A DNA stretch of 64,000 nt from Muribaculaceae bacterium (GCA_017436845.1 JAFSCJ010000018.1:1-64000); one strand, 5' to 3'; numbered from the stretch's first letter, positions 50,528-59,974 are shown. The notes: generated by a model not told the origin, from the sequence alone. Numbers and translations: made by a program.

Positions 50528-51022
50528 TTGATAATCTACAACATCAAGAATTTGATTGTGTTTGTATCCTACTTGTTCAAAGTGGGATACTTTTTTAAAA
50601 CCCAACTTTTCATGTAGTGCGATACTTGCTTTATTATTGCCGGTAATACATGCTATTATGGAGTGGAATTTTTGTTCTTTGCATGAATTAATGAGAGTTT
50701 CCATTAATGTTTTGCCTATCCCTTTATGAGTTTGATTTGGGGCAATATAAACAGTTGTTTCTAATGTATATTTGTAGGCTGCGCGTTCTTTCCAAGGATG
50801 TGCATAGCAATATCCTACTATGTTACCATCAATTTCGCACACATAATATGGAAAATTTGATGAAATTTCAATGATGCGTTTCTCCATCGTTTCATGGGAT
50901 AGTGCTTCTGTCTCAAATGAAGCAACGCTATTGAGAATATAATGATTATAAATATCTGTTATTGCTTTGGCATCAGATAGATTCACTTGACGTATTATCA
51001 TTTTGGATGATGTCATGCTCAT
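50507..51022 (-). CDS. GNAT N-acetyltransferase (Pat/Bar-like)
   Basis: 171 residues. GNAT motifs: IIRQVNLSDAKAITDIYNHYI at the N-terminus, CEIDGNIVGYCYAHPW, VYIAPNQTHKGIGKTLME (acetyl-CoA site, about 91-108) and LHEKLGFKKVSHFEQVGYK. It resembles phosphinothricin-type acetyltransferases, but substrate specificity cannot be read. The start at 51022 is 6 bases from rarA; ATG 51001 (MIIRQV) is the likelier start of the fold and also possible. Confidence 0.87.
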   Translation of the reverse strand: MSMTSSKMIIRQVNLSDAKAITDIYNHYILNSVASFETEALSHETMEKRIIEISSNFPYYVCEIDGNIVGYCYAHPWKERAAYKYTLETTVYIAPNQTHKGIGKTLMETLINSCKEQKFHSIIACITGNNKASIALHEKLGFKKVSHFEQVGYKHNQILDVVDYQLLLNTL

Positions 51023-51028
51023 GTCTTG

Positions 51029-52303
51029 CTAATCTTGATTCCATCGTTTAGAGTGTAATTCATACATTTTTGCTTCTGACGCATTGTCGCAAGGAGACCA
51101 AAATTTTGCTCCTTGTAAAGTGTCGGGCATGAATTGTTGCTTGACAAAATTCCCTGGATAGCTATGGGCATATTTGTAATTTTTCCCATAGCCTAAATCT
51201 TCCATCAATTTAGTTGGAGCATTGCGCAGATGCAAAGGTACAGGTTGATCACCTGTAGAGTTGACCAGCTCGAGAGCCGAGTTTATAGCATTGTATGCCG
51301 AATTGCTTTTGGGCGATGTCGCAAGGTATATTGTGCATTCTGCAAGTGGGATGCGACCTTCGGGCCACCCGATTTTTTTCAGTATGTCAAATGTTGCGTT
51401 GGCAAGTAATAGAGCATTATGATTTGCTAATCCAATGTCTTCGGCAGCGAGGATTGCAAGTCGGCGAGCAATGAATTCGGGGTCTTCGCCTCCGGCAATC
51501 AATCGAGCAAGCCAATATATAGCCGCATCGGGGTCACTTCCTCTAACACTTTTTATAAATGCAGAAATAATATCATAATGTAATTCTCCATTTTTGTCAA
51601 ATGCAGATGGATTTTCTTGTAGACGTTTTGTTACAAGATCGTCGTCAATAATCATTTCTTCATTGACTCCGGTAGATTGTTCTAATAAGTCAAGAATATT
51701 TAGTAATTTGCGAGCATCACCTCCTGAAAACCGAAATAGAGCCGACGTACTTACAATTTTAATGTTTCGTTTTTTGAGAATTTCATCGGTTGAAATTGCT
51801 CTATCAAGCAATACTTGCAGTTCGTTTGCATCTAGAGGCTTCAAAACATATACTTGAGCGCGAGACAGTAGAGGACGAATTACTTCAAACGAAGGGTTTT
51901 CAGTTGTGGCTCCAATGAGTGTAACAATACCACTTTCGACTGCTCCAAGCAAGCTATCTTGTTGCGATTTGTTGAAACGATGGATTTCATCGATAAATAA
52001 AATAGGACGACTTGACGAGAACATGCTACGAGCATCAGCCTTGCAATGCTCAAGCACCTCTCTAACTTCTTTTACTCCTGCATGAACGGCACTAAGAGTG
52101 TAGAATGGCGATTTTGTCGTATTGGCAATGATTCGAGCAAGAGTTGTTTTGCCTACACCTGGAGGTCCCCACAAAATGAATGAGGAAACATTTCCGGAGT
52201 CTATCATGCGACGTAAAATACAATCGTTTCCAACCAAGTGGGATTGCCCAATGTATTCTTCAATTGTTTTTGGCCTTAGTCGTTCTGCGAGTGGTGCGTA
52301 CAT
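51029..52303 (-). CDS. rarA: replication-associated recombination ATPase RarA (MgsA)
   Basis: 424 residues. AAA+ ATPase: PLAERLRPKTIEEYIGQSHLVG at the N-terminus, Walker A GPPGVGKTT (about 45-53), Walker B ILFIDEIHRF (about 100-109), sensor GATTENPSFEV, then the MgsA tetramerisation part (ALELVNSTGDQPVPLHLRNAPTKLM). It acts at stalled replication forks. The minus-strand TACTTTTG at 52327-52334 is a probable -7 element. Confidence 0.93.
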   Translation of the reverse strand: MYAPLAERLRPKTIEEYIGQSHLVGNDCILRRMIDSGNVSSFILWGPPGVGKTTLARIIANTTKSPFYTLSAVHAGVKEVREVLEHCKADARSMFSSSRPILFIDEIHRFNKSQQDSLLGAVESGIVTLIGATTENPSFEVIRPLLSRAQVYVLKPLDANELQVLLDRAISTDEILKKRNIKIVSTSALFRFSGGDARKLLNILDLLEQSTGVNEEMIIDDDLVTKRLQENPSAFDKNGELHYDIISAFIKSVRGSDPDAAIYWLARLIAGGEDPEFIARRLAILAAEDIGLANHNALLLANATFDILKKIGWPEGRIPLAECTIYLATSPKSNSAYNAINSALELVNSTGDQPVPLHLRNAPTKLMEDLGYGKNYKYAHSYPGNFVKQQFMPDTLQGAKFWSPCDNASEAKMYELHSKRWNQD

Positions 52304-52326
52304 TTTCAGTTATTTTTTTGCTATCG

Positions 52327-52334
52327 CAAAAGTA
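52327..52334 (-). promoter_or_regulatory. -7 promoter element of rarA
   Basis: TACTTTTG on the minus strand matches TAnnTTTG, 23 bases upstream of the rarA ATG. Confidence 0.5.
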
Positions 52335-52516
52335 ACTAATAAACTTGAGAGGTCGATTAAATAGGTGTTAATAGATTATAATATCTAATGTAAACCGCAC
52401 TTTTATAAAAGTTTTTTGTTTAACTTTACAATCGCAAGTTGTGCGCTGTCGGTTTTGAAATGCATAAATTCATGGCGATGGGCACACATTGATGCGTTTA
52501 TTTATTGATACTCAGT

Positions 52517-52738
52517 ATGGTAGAAGAATTAAACGAAAAGAAGAAGGCACCAAAATTGGCTCGTACAATTTTTGGCATTATAATGATTTGTATATATGTA
52601 GGAATGGGAGGTCTGGTGCTTGCCGGATATTTCTCATGGATGCATGATTGGTTACGTTGGGCTGGAGGCGTAATGTTTATCGTTTACGGAATATGGCGTG
52701 CGTATAGACAATTTAAAGGTATCGATTCTCGATTTTAA
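52517..52738 (+). CDS. small two-helix membrane protein
   Basis: 73 residues from ATG 52517; a TTG at 52505 would add four residues. Charged N-terminus (MVEELNEKKKAPKLAR), then two membrane helices (about 18-40 IFGIIMICIYVGMGGLVLAGYF; about 50-66 WAGGVMFIVYGIW). It immediately precedes a PstS-like lipoprotein and a large TPR protein; in other Bacteroidales similar genes sit at the end of TonB/ExbBD clusters (my recollection, not visible here). Function unknown. Confidence 0.75.
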   Translation: MVEELNEKKKAPKLARTIFGIIMICIYVGMGGLVLAGYFSWMHDWLRWAGGVMFIVYGIWRAYRQFKGIDSRF

Positions 52739-52747
52739 AGGAGGTGA
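52738..52747 (+). promoter_or_regulatory. perfect Shine-Dalgarno of the PstS-like gene
   Basis: AAGGAGGTGA is a 10-base perfect complement of the canonical 16S 3' tail, 3 bases before ATG 52751. Shine-Dalgarno sequences are rare in Bacteroidota, and I see no comparable one elsewhere in the window. Confidence 0.8.
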
Positions 52748-52750
52748 ACT

Positions 52751-53716
52751 ATGAAAAGATATATAAGAATTCTTTTTGTAATATCAATTGTGTTAGTTTT
52801 ATCGTCATGTGTTGGTAAAACTAAAAACACAAGTACTTCGGGATTGACATCTCTTGTGTGCGATGATAGTTTTGAAAACATCATGAATCAAGAAATAGGA
52901 GTGTTTGAATATATATATCCCAATGCAAGTGTTATCCCTTATTATACAAATGAACGTGCTGCCGTAGATTCATTGATTGAGTTGAAAACAAAAACTATTG
53001 TAATCCCTCGTGAGTTGACAAAACAAGAAAAGGATTACTTGAAAAGTAAAGATAGAAATGCTCGTTCTTGTAAAATTGCGGTTGATGCAATTGCATTAAT
53101 TGTAAATCCTGAAAATCCTGTAGAAATATTATCATTAAAGGAAATCTCTGAAATATTGTCAGGAAGGGTAACGGAATGGAGTCAGATAGAGCCTAATAAG
53201 ACAGGAAAAATACAAGTGGTATTTGACCACCAAGGATCAAGTACAGTAAAATACATGCGTGATTCTTTGTTGAATGGTGGCGATTTTGGTCCTAATGTAT
53301 ATGCCCAAAATTCTAATGATGAAGTTTTTGAAGCTGTACAAAAAATCAAAGGCGCAATAGGAATTATTGGGGTAAGCTGGATTAGCTCAGATATGCGATC
53401 AGCTGAAATAACAAGTGAACATCGCGCAAAATCTCTTGAGAAGCAAGATACAACGGTATCATCATTTGACAATCGAATTAAGGTATTGAAAGTGCGTCGC
53501 GATGATGAGATAAAAGCTTATAAGCCATATCAAGCATATATCTATGATGGCAGTTACCCATTGTTCCGTTCAATATATATGATAACAACGGCGACAAATG
53601 GTAGCATTGCACATGGCTTTTACTCTTTCGTAACAGGATTTAAAGGACAAAAAATCATACAAATGACAGGAGTATTGCCTGCGACAGTACAACCTCGAAT
53701 GGTAAACTTAAATTAA
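52751..53716 (+). CDS. PstS-like substrate-binding lipoprotein
   Basis: 321 residues. Lipoprotein signal MKRYIRILFVISIVLVLSSC (Cys20), then a periplasmic binding-protein fold of the phosphate-binding type: SLVCDDSFENIMNQEIGVFEYIYP, KIAVDAIALIVNPENP, LSLKEISEILSGRVTEWSQI, HQGSSTVKYMRDS (phosphate-loop-like, about 157-169) and IIGVSWISSD. Compared with PstS the N-terminal binding segments are reduced, and no Pst permease is nearby, so it may sense rather than import a ligand. Translated from an unusually strong Shine-Dalgarno. Confidence 0.82.
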   Translation: MKRYIRILFVISIVLVLSSCVGKTKNTSTSGLTSLVCDDSFENIMNQEIGVFEYIYPNASVIPYYTNERAAVDSLIELKTKTIVIPRELTKQEKDYLKSKDRNARSCKIAVDAIALIVNPENPVEILSLKEISEILSGRVTEWSQIEPNKTGKIQVVFDHQGSSTVKYMRDSLLNGGDFGPNVYAQNSNDEVFEAVQKIKGAIGIIGVSWISSDMRSAEITSEHRAKSLEKQDTTVSSFDNRIKVLKVRRDDEIKAYKPYQAYIYDGSYPLFRSIYMITTATNGSIAHGFYSFVTGFKGQKIIQMTGVLPATVQPRMVNLN

Positions 53717-53759
53717 TAAGCAAATAATAGTAATTTAATAAACATAAAACGATTCAAAA

Positions 53760-55385
53760 ATGAAGTTTAAATTTTTGTTTTCCTTATTTTTAGGAAGTGC
53801 GTTAGTAATGTCAGCGCAAGGTTACAAGGATGGTATTGAGTATTATAAAGCCGACCAATTGGAAAATGCTAAAACAATCCTTACTCGGACTCTTAATGAT
53901 GCATCAACTGATAAAGCCGAATCAAACTATTATCTTGGTGCAATTGCATTAAACCAAGGGGATAATGCTGCAGCGGATGCATATTTTAATGCAGGTATTG
54001 CCGCTAATCCTGAAAATCCATTTAACTATGTTGGTAAAGGTGAATTGGCATTGAAAAATGGAAACGAAAAAGCAGCTGACGATTTCTTTAAAAAAGCTCG
54101 CGACTATGGTAAAAAGAATGCAGAATTGTTAACAGCAATTGCTCGTGCATATTATAATGTCGATCCGGTAAAATATGCCGAAGATATTTCTAAATCAGTT
54201 GAACGTGCAAAGAAAGCTAATAAAAAAGATCCATATAGCTTGATTTTCCAAGGAGATGTAAAGGCTGATGAAAAAGCTGCAGGAGAAGCAGCTGCTCTTT
54301 ATGAAAATGCAATTCTTTTCGACCCTGATAATACACCGGCTTATGTAAAATATGCTAATGTATATTTCTCTGTAAGTCCTGAATTTGCAATTAAGAAATT
54401 GGAAGAATTGTTGGAACTTCAACCAAATTCAGCTCTTGCTCAACGTGAATTAGCTGAAAAATATTATCAAAACGATCAATGGTCAAAAGCTGCTGTAGCA
54501 TATGGTAAATATATTAAAAATCCTAATCACTTTACAGAAGATAAAGTGCGTTATACAGTGCTTTTGTATTATGGACAACTTTATGATGAAAGTTTGTCAT
54601 TGGCATCTGACCTTCTTAAAAATGATCCCAAAAACTTTCAATTGCACCGTATTGTATTCTTGAATAAAGCAGCGTTGAAAGACTATGCCGGAGCTGAAAA
54701 ACAAGCTATTGAATTCTTTAACTTGAATGATGCGAAGAACAAATATACATCAAATGACTATTCTTCATTTGGAGATGTATTGCGTGAACTCGATAAAGAC
54801 TCTCTTGCATTGATTCAATATGAAAAAGCAATTGATGTAAACCCAGAAAAGACTGATCTTATCAAACAATTGAGTAGCGCGTATAACTCTATGAAAAAAT
54901 ATGATAAAGCAGCTGAAGCATATCAAAGATTGATAGATAGCGGTAATTATAAAACAAATGATTTGTATGTCCTTGCCGGTCGTTACATGTCTCATGGCGC
55001 AACTGAAACAGATTCATTGAAAAAGGTTGCAGCATTGGATAATGCTATTAAGTATATCGACATGACATTAGAACGTGTTCCTGATGATTATCGTATCGCT
55101 CAACGTAAAGCTCGTATTTGTATTGTTAAAAATAACAACAAGCCAAACGAGGAATCAACTGCTTGCTATGTAACAGTATTATCATTACTTGATCAAGAGC
55201 CTGAAAAGAAAGATGCTCGTAAACAAGATTATATTGAGGCATATAACCAAATTGCAGGTCACTATATTTTGATTGGAGATAATGCAAAAGCAAAAGAGAA
55301 TTATTTGAAATTCTTAGAATTGGATCCTGAAAATGAAGCTCTTCGCAAATATATTGAAACAATAAAAGTTGAAGAAGAAAAATAA
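53760..55385 (+). CDS. secreted TPR-repeat protein
   Basis: 541 residues with signal peptide MKFKFLFSLFLGSALVMSAQ. About twelve TPR units run to the C-terminus (for example NYYLGAIALNQGDNAAADAYFNAGIAANPENP, YVKYANVYFSVSPEFAIKKLEELLELQPNS and YNQIAGHYILIGDNAKAKENYLKFLELDPEN). Periplasmic scaffold for unknown partners; last gene of the small-membrane-protein/PstS-like cluster. Terminator at 55405. Confidence 0.87.
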   Translation: MKFKFLFSLFLGSALVMSAQGYKDGIEYYKADQLENAKTILTRTLNDASTDKAESNYYLGAIALNQGDNAAADAYFNAGIAANPENPFNYVGKGELALKNGNEKAADDFFKKARDYGKKNAELLTAIARAYYNVDPVKYAEDISKSVERAKKANKKDPYSLIFQGDVKADEKAAGEAAALYENAILFDPDNTPAYVKYANVYFSVSPEFAIKKLEELLELQPNSALAQRELAEKYYQNDQWSKAAVAYGKYIKNPNHFTEDKVRYTVLLYYGQLYDESLSLASDLLKNDPKNFQLHRIVFLNKAALKDYAGAEKQAIEFFNLNDAKNKYTSNDYSSFGDVLRELDKDSLALIQYEKAIDVNPEKTDLIKQLSSAYNSMKKYDKAAEAYQRLIDSGNYKTNDLYVLAGRYMSHGATETDSLKKVAALDNAIKYIDMTLERVPDDYRIAQRKARICIVKNNNKPNEESTACYVTVLSLLDQEPEKKDARKQDYIEAYNQIAGHYILIGDNAKAKENYLKFLELDPENEALRKYIETIKVEEEK

Positions 55386-55404
55386 TAAAGTATTTTAAAG
55401 AGAA

Positions 55405-55447
55405 AAATCGTGCTACGGTTGTTAATTGTGGCACGATTTCTTTTTAT
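55405..55447 (+). terminator. terminator of the TPR gene
   Basis: Stem AAATCGTGC (55405-55413) / GCACGATTT (55431-55439) extended by three more pairs, followed by CTTTTTA. Confidence 0.82.
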
Positions 55448-55453
55448 GATATA

Positions 55454-55483
55454 ATTGAAATTATAGATATTTTGTTAACTTTG
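55454..55483 (+). promoter_or_regulatory. promoter of the first subtilase gene
   Basis: TTGA near 55454, about 19 bases, TAACTTTG (55476-55483), 23 bases upstream of ATG 55507. Confidence 0.6.
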
Positions 55484-55506
55484 TACCATGAACTAATTAT
55501 TTTGAT

Positions 55507-57729
55507 ATGAGGAAATTATACTTAACGTTTTTTTTGCTTATAGGAATTCTATTTTGTAGTGCTCAAAGTAAAATTAATATTGATGGTCTGCGTCTCCTTC
55601 GTGAATATAAGTTGGGACAATCAGCCGAGGTTATGTCAACAGGTAGTTCACCTAAGATTACTGAGTTTTCTGATTTCTCGCAATTGGAAAATATCGCGGC
55701 AATTGTTGAAATAAGTAGTGACGCAACAATTGAGGAGCTTGAACTTGCCGGATGTAAGGTCTTAAAACAAAGAGAACATTTAGCTATTGTATCATTGCCA
55801 ATCAACCACATTGAAACTTTTGCCAAGAGTGAGGCTGTAAAACGAATCCAATTTGGCAAAAAAATGTATGCTAAGTTGGATAAGGCAAGAAATGCTACAA
55901 ATACGACATGGGCTCATTTGGGAATGATGGTTGACCACAAGTATACCGGAGCAGGAGTCATAGTCGGATTTATGGATCAAGGTATAGATCCAAATCACGT
56001 CACATTCATGAATTCAGATCAGAGTGCATCTCGTGTAAAACGTGTATGGACGTTTTTAGGTAGTAATGGAAGTTATGATGCCTATGAAACTCCTGAAGCA
56101 ATTGCTTCATTCACTACAGATATGAGAGATGCGACCCATGGTACCCACGTCGCAGGTATTTTGGCCGGTGGATATGAGTCAGATCGGAATTTGCCATATT
56201 ATGGTGTTGCCAAAGGTGCAGATATTGCAATGTCAGCCGGAGTATTTACTGATGCAAATATTATATATGGTATTGAGAATATTATATTATATGCACAATC
56301 AGAAAATAAACCATGTGTTGTTAATCTATCTATCGGAAGCAATGTCGGACCTCATGATGGAACGGATTTGTTCAGTCAATATCTTGATATCTTAGGCAAG
56401 GAAGCAATAATATGTGTTTCTGCCGGAAATGAAGGTAATGAAAAAATAGTTTTAAATAAAACATTTACAGAAAGTGATAAGAAAATAAAATCATTTGTTG
56501 TGGAAAATGTATATGATGGTTTGCATGCTGGAACTGTAGAATTTTGGGGCTCAGATGATAAGCCTTTTTCTGTTACCGCAATGGTTTATGATGTATTAGC
56601 TGATACTATTGTGTATAAAATGCCTGTAGTAAACAAATCGATGGTTACTTCTGATGGAAAATCATTGGAGTGGATTTATGTATCAAATGGCGAGCAATAT
56701 GAAGAAGGTGATATCTCAGATGCTAATTTTGACAAGGCATTTAAGGGCTCTTATGGAAGCTATATAGGTGTTACGGCATTGGTTGATGGTTATAATAATC
56801 GTTTTAATTCTGTTATAAAGTATTATCTACAAAACACAGCGGCAAATACCGGAAACTATGTAATGGCGTTTATTGTTGAAGGTGAAGCTGGTCAAAAGGT
56901 GTACGCTTATAGCGATGGGAATTATTCAGAATTTTCAACAAAAAGCAAATCGGGATGGGATGATGTTGTTTATGATGGAACTATTTCAAATATGGCATGT
57001 GCCAATAATGTTATTGCTGTAGGATCTTTTAATTCTCGAGGATATGGACTTGAAGCAGAGAAAGAGATTTCTTCATATTCAAGTTATGGAACACTTGTTG
57101 ATGGACGTGAATTGCCTCATATTTGTGCTCCAGGATGTATGATATATTCAGCATATAGTTCTTATTATGTTAAATATTTGATTGCTAATGAGGGTTATGC
57201 AGAAACAGACTTTGCGTATAAAGCAACAATTAATGGCGTTAATCATTATTGGGCTGGTATGGCAGGAACATCAATGGCTTCTCCTTTTATGGCTGGAGCT
57301 GTAGCGTTGTGGCTCGAAGCTAATCCGTATTTAGACCGTGATGATATTTTAAAAATTGCGCAAGAATCAGCAACTAAAGATGATTATGTAACAAATTCAT
57401 TCCTTAAGGTGAAATGGGGGGCCGGTAAATTAAATGTTATAGAAGGATTGAAATTGGCAATTGCATCTAAAGCCGGTATTAGTGACGTAATAACTGAAGA
57501 AAAACGTCTCATAGTTACATCCAATGGTGATAATAGATATGAGGTATTTGTTGCAGGAGAGAATAAATTGAATGTTAGATTATTTAATATGTCAGGAATG
57601 CAGGTGTTAAATGATTCTTCTCAAGATGAATCAATAATGATCGATGCGTCAAATCTTTCAAAAGGAGTTTATCTGCTTTCTGTTCAAGGAGAAACAGCAA
57701 AATACACAAAACGCATCTTGGTGAAATAA
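55507..57729 (+). CDS. secreted S8 family serine protease with T9SS tail
   Basis: 740 residues. Signal peptide MRKLYLTFFLLIGILFCSAQ, an inhibitor-like prodomain (about 25-120) and the subtilase domain with an intact triad: Asp157 in VGFMDQGIDPNH, His211 in ATHGTHVAGILAGG, Ser589 in MAGTSMASPFMAGAVALW; the oxyanion-loop segment is VSAGNEGNEK. A long insertion (about 315-495) separates His and Ser, containing a beta-sandwich-like part. The C-terminal 75 residues are a T9SS sorting tail (VRLFNMSGMQV, ASNLSKGVYLLSVQG, KRILVK). Exported and probably surface-attached or released. Followed by a related gene. Confidence 0.92.
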   Translation: MRKLYLTFFLLIGILFCSAQSKINIDGLRLLREYKLGQSAEVMSTGSSPKITEFSDFSQLENIAAIVEISSDATIEELELAGCKVLKQREHLAIVSLPINHIETFAKSEAVKRIQFGKKMYAKLDKARNATNTTWAHLGMMVDHKYTGAGVIVGFMDQGIDPNHVTFMNSDQSASRVKRVWTFLGSNGSYDAYETPEAIASFTTDMRDATHGTHVAGILAGGYESDRNLPYYGVAKGADIAMSAGVFTDANIIYGIENIILYAQSENKPCVVNLSIGSNVGPHDGTDLFSQYLDILGKEAIICVSAGNEGNEKIVLNKTFTESDKKIKSFVVENVYDGLHAGTVEFWGSDDKPFSVTAMVYDVLADTIVYKMPVVNKSMVTSDGKSLEWIYVSNGEQYEEGDISDANFDKAFKGSYGSYIGVTALVDGYNNRFNSVIKYYLQNTAANTGNYVMAFIVEGEAGQKVYAYSDGNYSEFSTKSKSGWDDVVYDGTISNMACANNVIAVGSFNSRGYGLEAEKEISSYSSYGTLVDGRELPHICAPGCMIYSAYSSYYVKYLIANEGYAETDFAYKATINGVNHYWAGMAGTSMASPFMAGAVALWLEANPYLDRDDILKIAQESATKDDYVTNSFLKVKWGAGKLNVIEGLKLAIASKAGISDVITEEKRLIVTSNGDNRYEVFVAGENKLNVRLFNMSGMQVLNDSSQDESIMIDASNLSKGVYLLSVQGETAKYTKRILVK

Positions 57730-57749
57730 TTATTAATTAAATTTATACT

Positions 57750-57785
57750 AAAGCGACTATCTGACAATTGTCAAATAGTCGCTTT
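57750..57785 (+). terminator. terminator of the first subtilase gene, overlapping the next promoter
   Basis: An 18-bp near-perfect inverted repeat with no spacer (57750-57767 against 57768-57785, one C/A mismatch), whose right arm runs into TTTTTT. The arm also carries the -33-like element for the next gene. Confidence 0.85.
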
Positions 57786-57798
57786 TTTCGTAAGTTTG
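57767..57798 (+). promoter_or_regulatory. promoter of the second subtilase gene (leaderless)
   Basis: ATTG (57767-57770), 20 bases, TAAGTTTG (57791-57798). Only 4 bases separate the -7 element from ATG 57803, so the transcript should start at or very near the start codon. Confidence 0.65.
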
Positions 57799-57802
57799 CA
57801 TT

Positions 57803-59938
57803 ATGAGAAAGTTTGCGGTATTAATAATGTTTATTGTTGTTTCGGTAATCAATTTATCGGCGCAAAGAAAAATGGATTTACGTTCAACATATCAGTTGAA
57901 AAAATTGTCGGTTGAAAGTATTCAAAAAACGGAAAAATATGTTTCAGGTGTAGTTAAGATTTCAGATAATGCAGCTATTGATGAACTGAAATCATTAGGT
58001 GTGAAAATAATAAATCAACGAGATGAGTTATTGCTGGTTTTTGTGCCTGTATCTGCAATTGATGATGTTTTGAAAATAATATCCGTTGCCACTGTGAATA
58101 TTGGATGTGTATCTGAGCCAATGATGAATAACGCTCGTGCCATGTCTAATGTTGATATAGTAAACAATGGAATTGATTTACCTCAAAAGTATGATGGAAG
58201 TGGTGTTGTAGTTGGTTTTTCTGATATTGGGTTTGACCCTAATCACATAAATTTTAAAGATAACGATGGCAATAGCAGGGTAAAACGAGTTGTGAGTTAT
58301 GTCGATTCGTCAGCAACTATTATAGATTTAACAACACCCGACGATATCACAAATTGGCAAACCGATAATCTATCTCAATGTCACGCAACAATAGTAGCCG
58401 GTGTATTAACTGGGAGTTATAAAGGGAATGGGTATCATGGAGTTGCTCCCGGAGCTGAGATTGTTGCAACAACAAGTGGCTTATATGACGGAACTATCTT
58501 GGCCGGAGTTGAAAATGTAGTAGAATATGCCCGGCGTGTTGGGAAACCGGCAATTGTTAATATATCTATAGGCTCATATATAGGACCTCATGATGGCTCA
58601 GGCTTATTTTCTCAATATCTGGATAAAATAGGGGAGGAGGCAATAATTTGCATGTCAGCTGGCAATGAAGGAGCCAGACCAAATGTACTCAAAATGGATT
58701 TTTCATCAGAAAACAATCAGTTCAAAACATTTGTTTTTGATACGAAGAAATGGGTTGGCGTTGATTTTGGCGGTGGTGCCGATTTTTGGAGTGCCGATAG
58801 TAGAGAGTTTAAGGTCGCTGTGTGTATATATGATAGAATAACCAAGCAGATAGTTTACACATCTCCATTAGTGGGGGGCGCAGAATTAAGAGAATGGGGG
58901 ATGTCCTCATCTGATTATAAAACAGATGGTGACGATAACCTGAATTATTTCAATGGATATGTGCGCATAAGTTCAGAGTTGAATACAGAAAATAATCGAT
59001 ATAATATTTTATGTTCTTATTATATTAGCAATTTTGAAAAAGATGACGTTTATGGTCGTTATGTTGTCGGAATAATTATAGAGGGATATGAGGATGTTCA
59101 TGTTGACGGATATGCCGATGGCTCTAATTCTTATTTTACATCCCTTGGTATTGAGGGATTTTCTAATGGACAATCAGACTGCACTGTAAGTGACATGGCT
59201 TGTGGATATAACATTATTGTGGTTGGATCAAGTAACTCAAAAGGGAAAGCAACAACAATAGCAGGCGAGGAGAAAAATTACAATATAACTGAAGGAGATA
59301 TTTCATATTATAGTAGCAATGGACAGTTAATCGATGGACGTTGTTTGCCTCATTTTTGTGCACCGGGAGCGTGGGTTACATCATCGATAAGCACGCCATA
59401 TGTCAATCAACAAAGTGAAGAATATAAATCATCTCTTGCGACAAAAACTAATGTGGATGACGTTGACTATTATTGGATTACAGAATGTGGTACATCAATA
59501 TCATCTCCATTGGCTGCCGGCGTTTTTGCCCTATGGCTACAAGCTAATCCTGATTTAACAGTTGATGAAGTAAGAGAAATTGCAATGTCAACAGCTTCGC
59601 ATGATGTTCCCGATATTACAAATCCACAATGGGGCGCCGGGAATTTGGATGCATTGGCAGGACTAAAAGAGGTAATAAAACGTGTCGGAGTAGAAAATGT
59701 GGGAATCGATAAAAGGGTTTTATTTGAATTAATTTCCCATCGTAATATTAAAATATCAGTGATAGAAGCTCCTAAATTCGATGTTAAAATATTTGATATC
59801 GCAGGAAAAATAGTGAGAGATTATAATTTTAATGCCGATAATGGACATGTTAATTTAGATTCATTCGGGAGTGGAATTTATATGTTTGAGATATATGCCG
59901 ATGGATATCGTCATGTCGAAAAGATAATTGTGCGTTAG
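57803..59938 (+). CDS. secreted S8 family serine protease, paralogue, with T9SS tail
   Basis: 711 residues, same layout as the preceding protease: signal peptide MRKFAVLIMFIVVSVINLSAQ, prodomain, subtilase domain, long insertion, T9SS tail (VKIFDIAGKIV, FGSGIYMFEIYADG, KIIVR). The triad is kept: Asp141 (VGFSDIGFDPNH), His194, Ser565 (CGTSISSPLAAGVFALW). The His motif is divergent: HATIVAG instead of HGTHVAG, so the second His and the Gly are lost, which may alter the active-site geometry. Arose by tandem duplication and diverged. Probable leaderless expression from its own promoter. Confidence 0.9.
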   Translation: MRKFAVLIMFIVVSVINLSAQRKMDLRSTYQLKKLSVESIQKTEKYVSGVVKISDNAAIDELKSLGVKIINQRDELLLVFVPVSAIDDVLKIISVATVNIGCVSEPMMNNARAMSNVDIVNNGIDLPQKYDGSGVVVGFSDIGFDPNHINFKDNDGNSRVKRVVSYVDSSATIIDLTTPDDITNWQTDNLSQCHATIVAGVLTGSYKGNGYHGVAPGAEIVATTSGLYDGTILAGVENVVEYARRVGKPAIVNISIGSYIGPHDGSGLFSQYLDKIGEEAIICMSAGNEGARPNVLKMDFSSENNQFKTFVFDTKKWVGVDFGGGADFWSADSREFKVAVCIYDRITKQIVYTSPLVGGAELREWGMSSSDYKTDGDDNLNYFNGYVRISSELNTENNRYNILCSYYISNFEKDDVYGRYVVGIIIEGYEDVHVDGYADGSNSYFTSLGIEGFSNGQSDCTVSDMACGYNIIVVGSSNSKGKATTIAGEEKNYNITEGDISYYSSNGQLIDGRCLPHFCAPGAWVTSSISTPYVNQQSEEYKSSLATKTNVDDVDYYWITECGTSISSPLAAGVFALWLQANPDLTVDEVREIAMSTASHDVPDITNPQWGAGNLDALAGLKEVIKRVGVENVGIDKRVLFELISHRNIKISVIEAPKFDVKIFDIAGKIVRDYNFNADNGHVNLDSFGSGIYMFEIYADGYRHVEKIIVR

Positions 59939-59966
59939 AAAATTAGTGTATAAGCAAAAAAAGTCT

Positions 59967-59974
59967 TAATTTTG
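59967..59974 (+). promoter_or_regulatory. -7 promoter element of cdsA
   Basis: TAATTTTG matches TAnnTTTG, 28 bases before ATG 60003. A longer open frame from TTG 59979 would leave only 4 bases between the element and its start. Confidence 0.5.
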
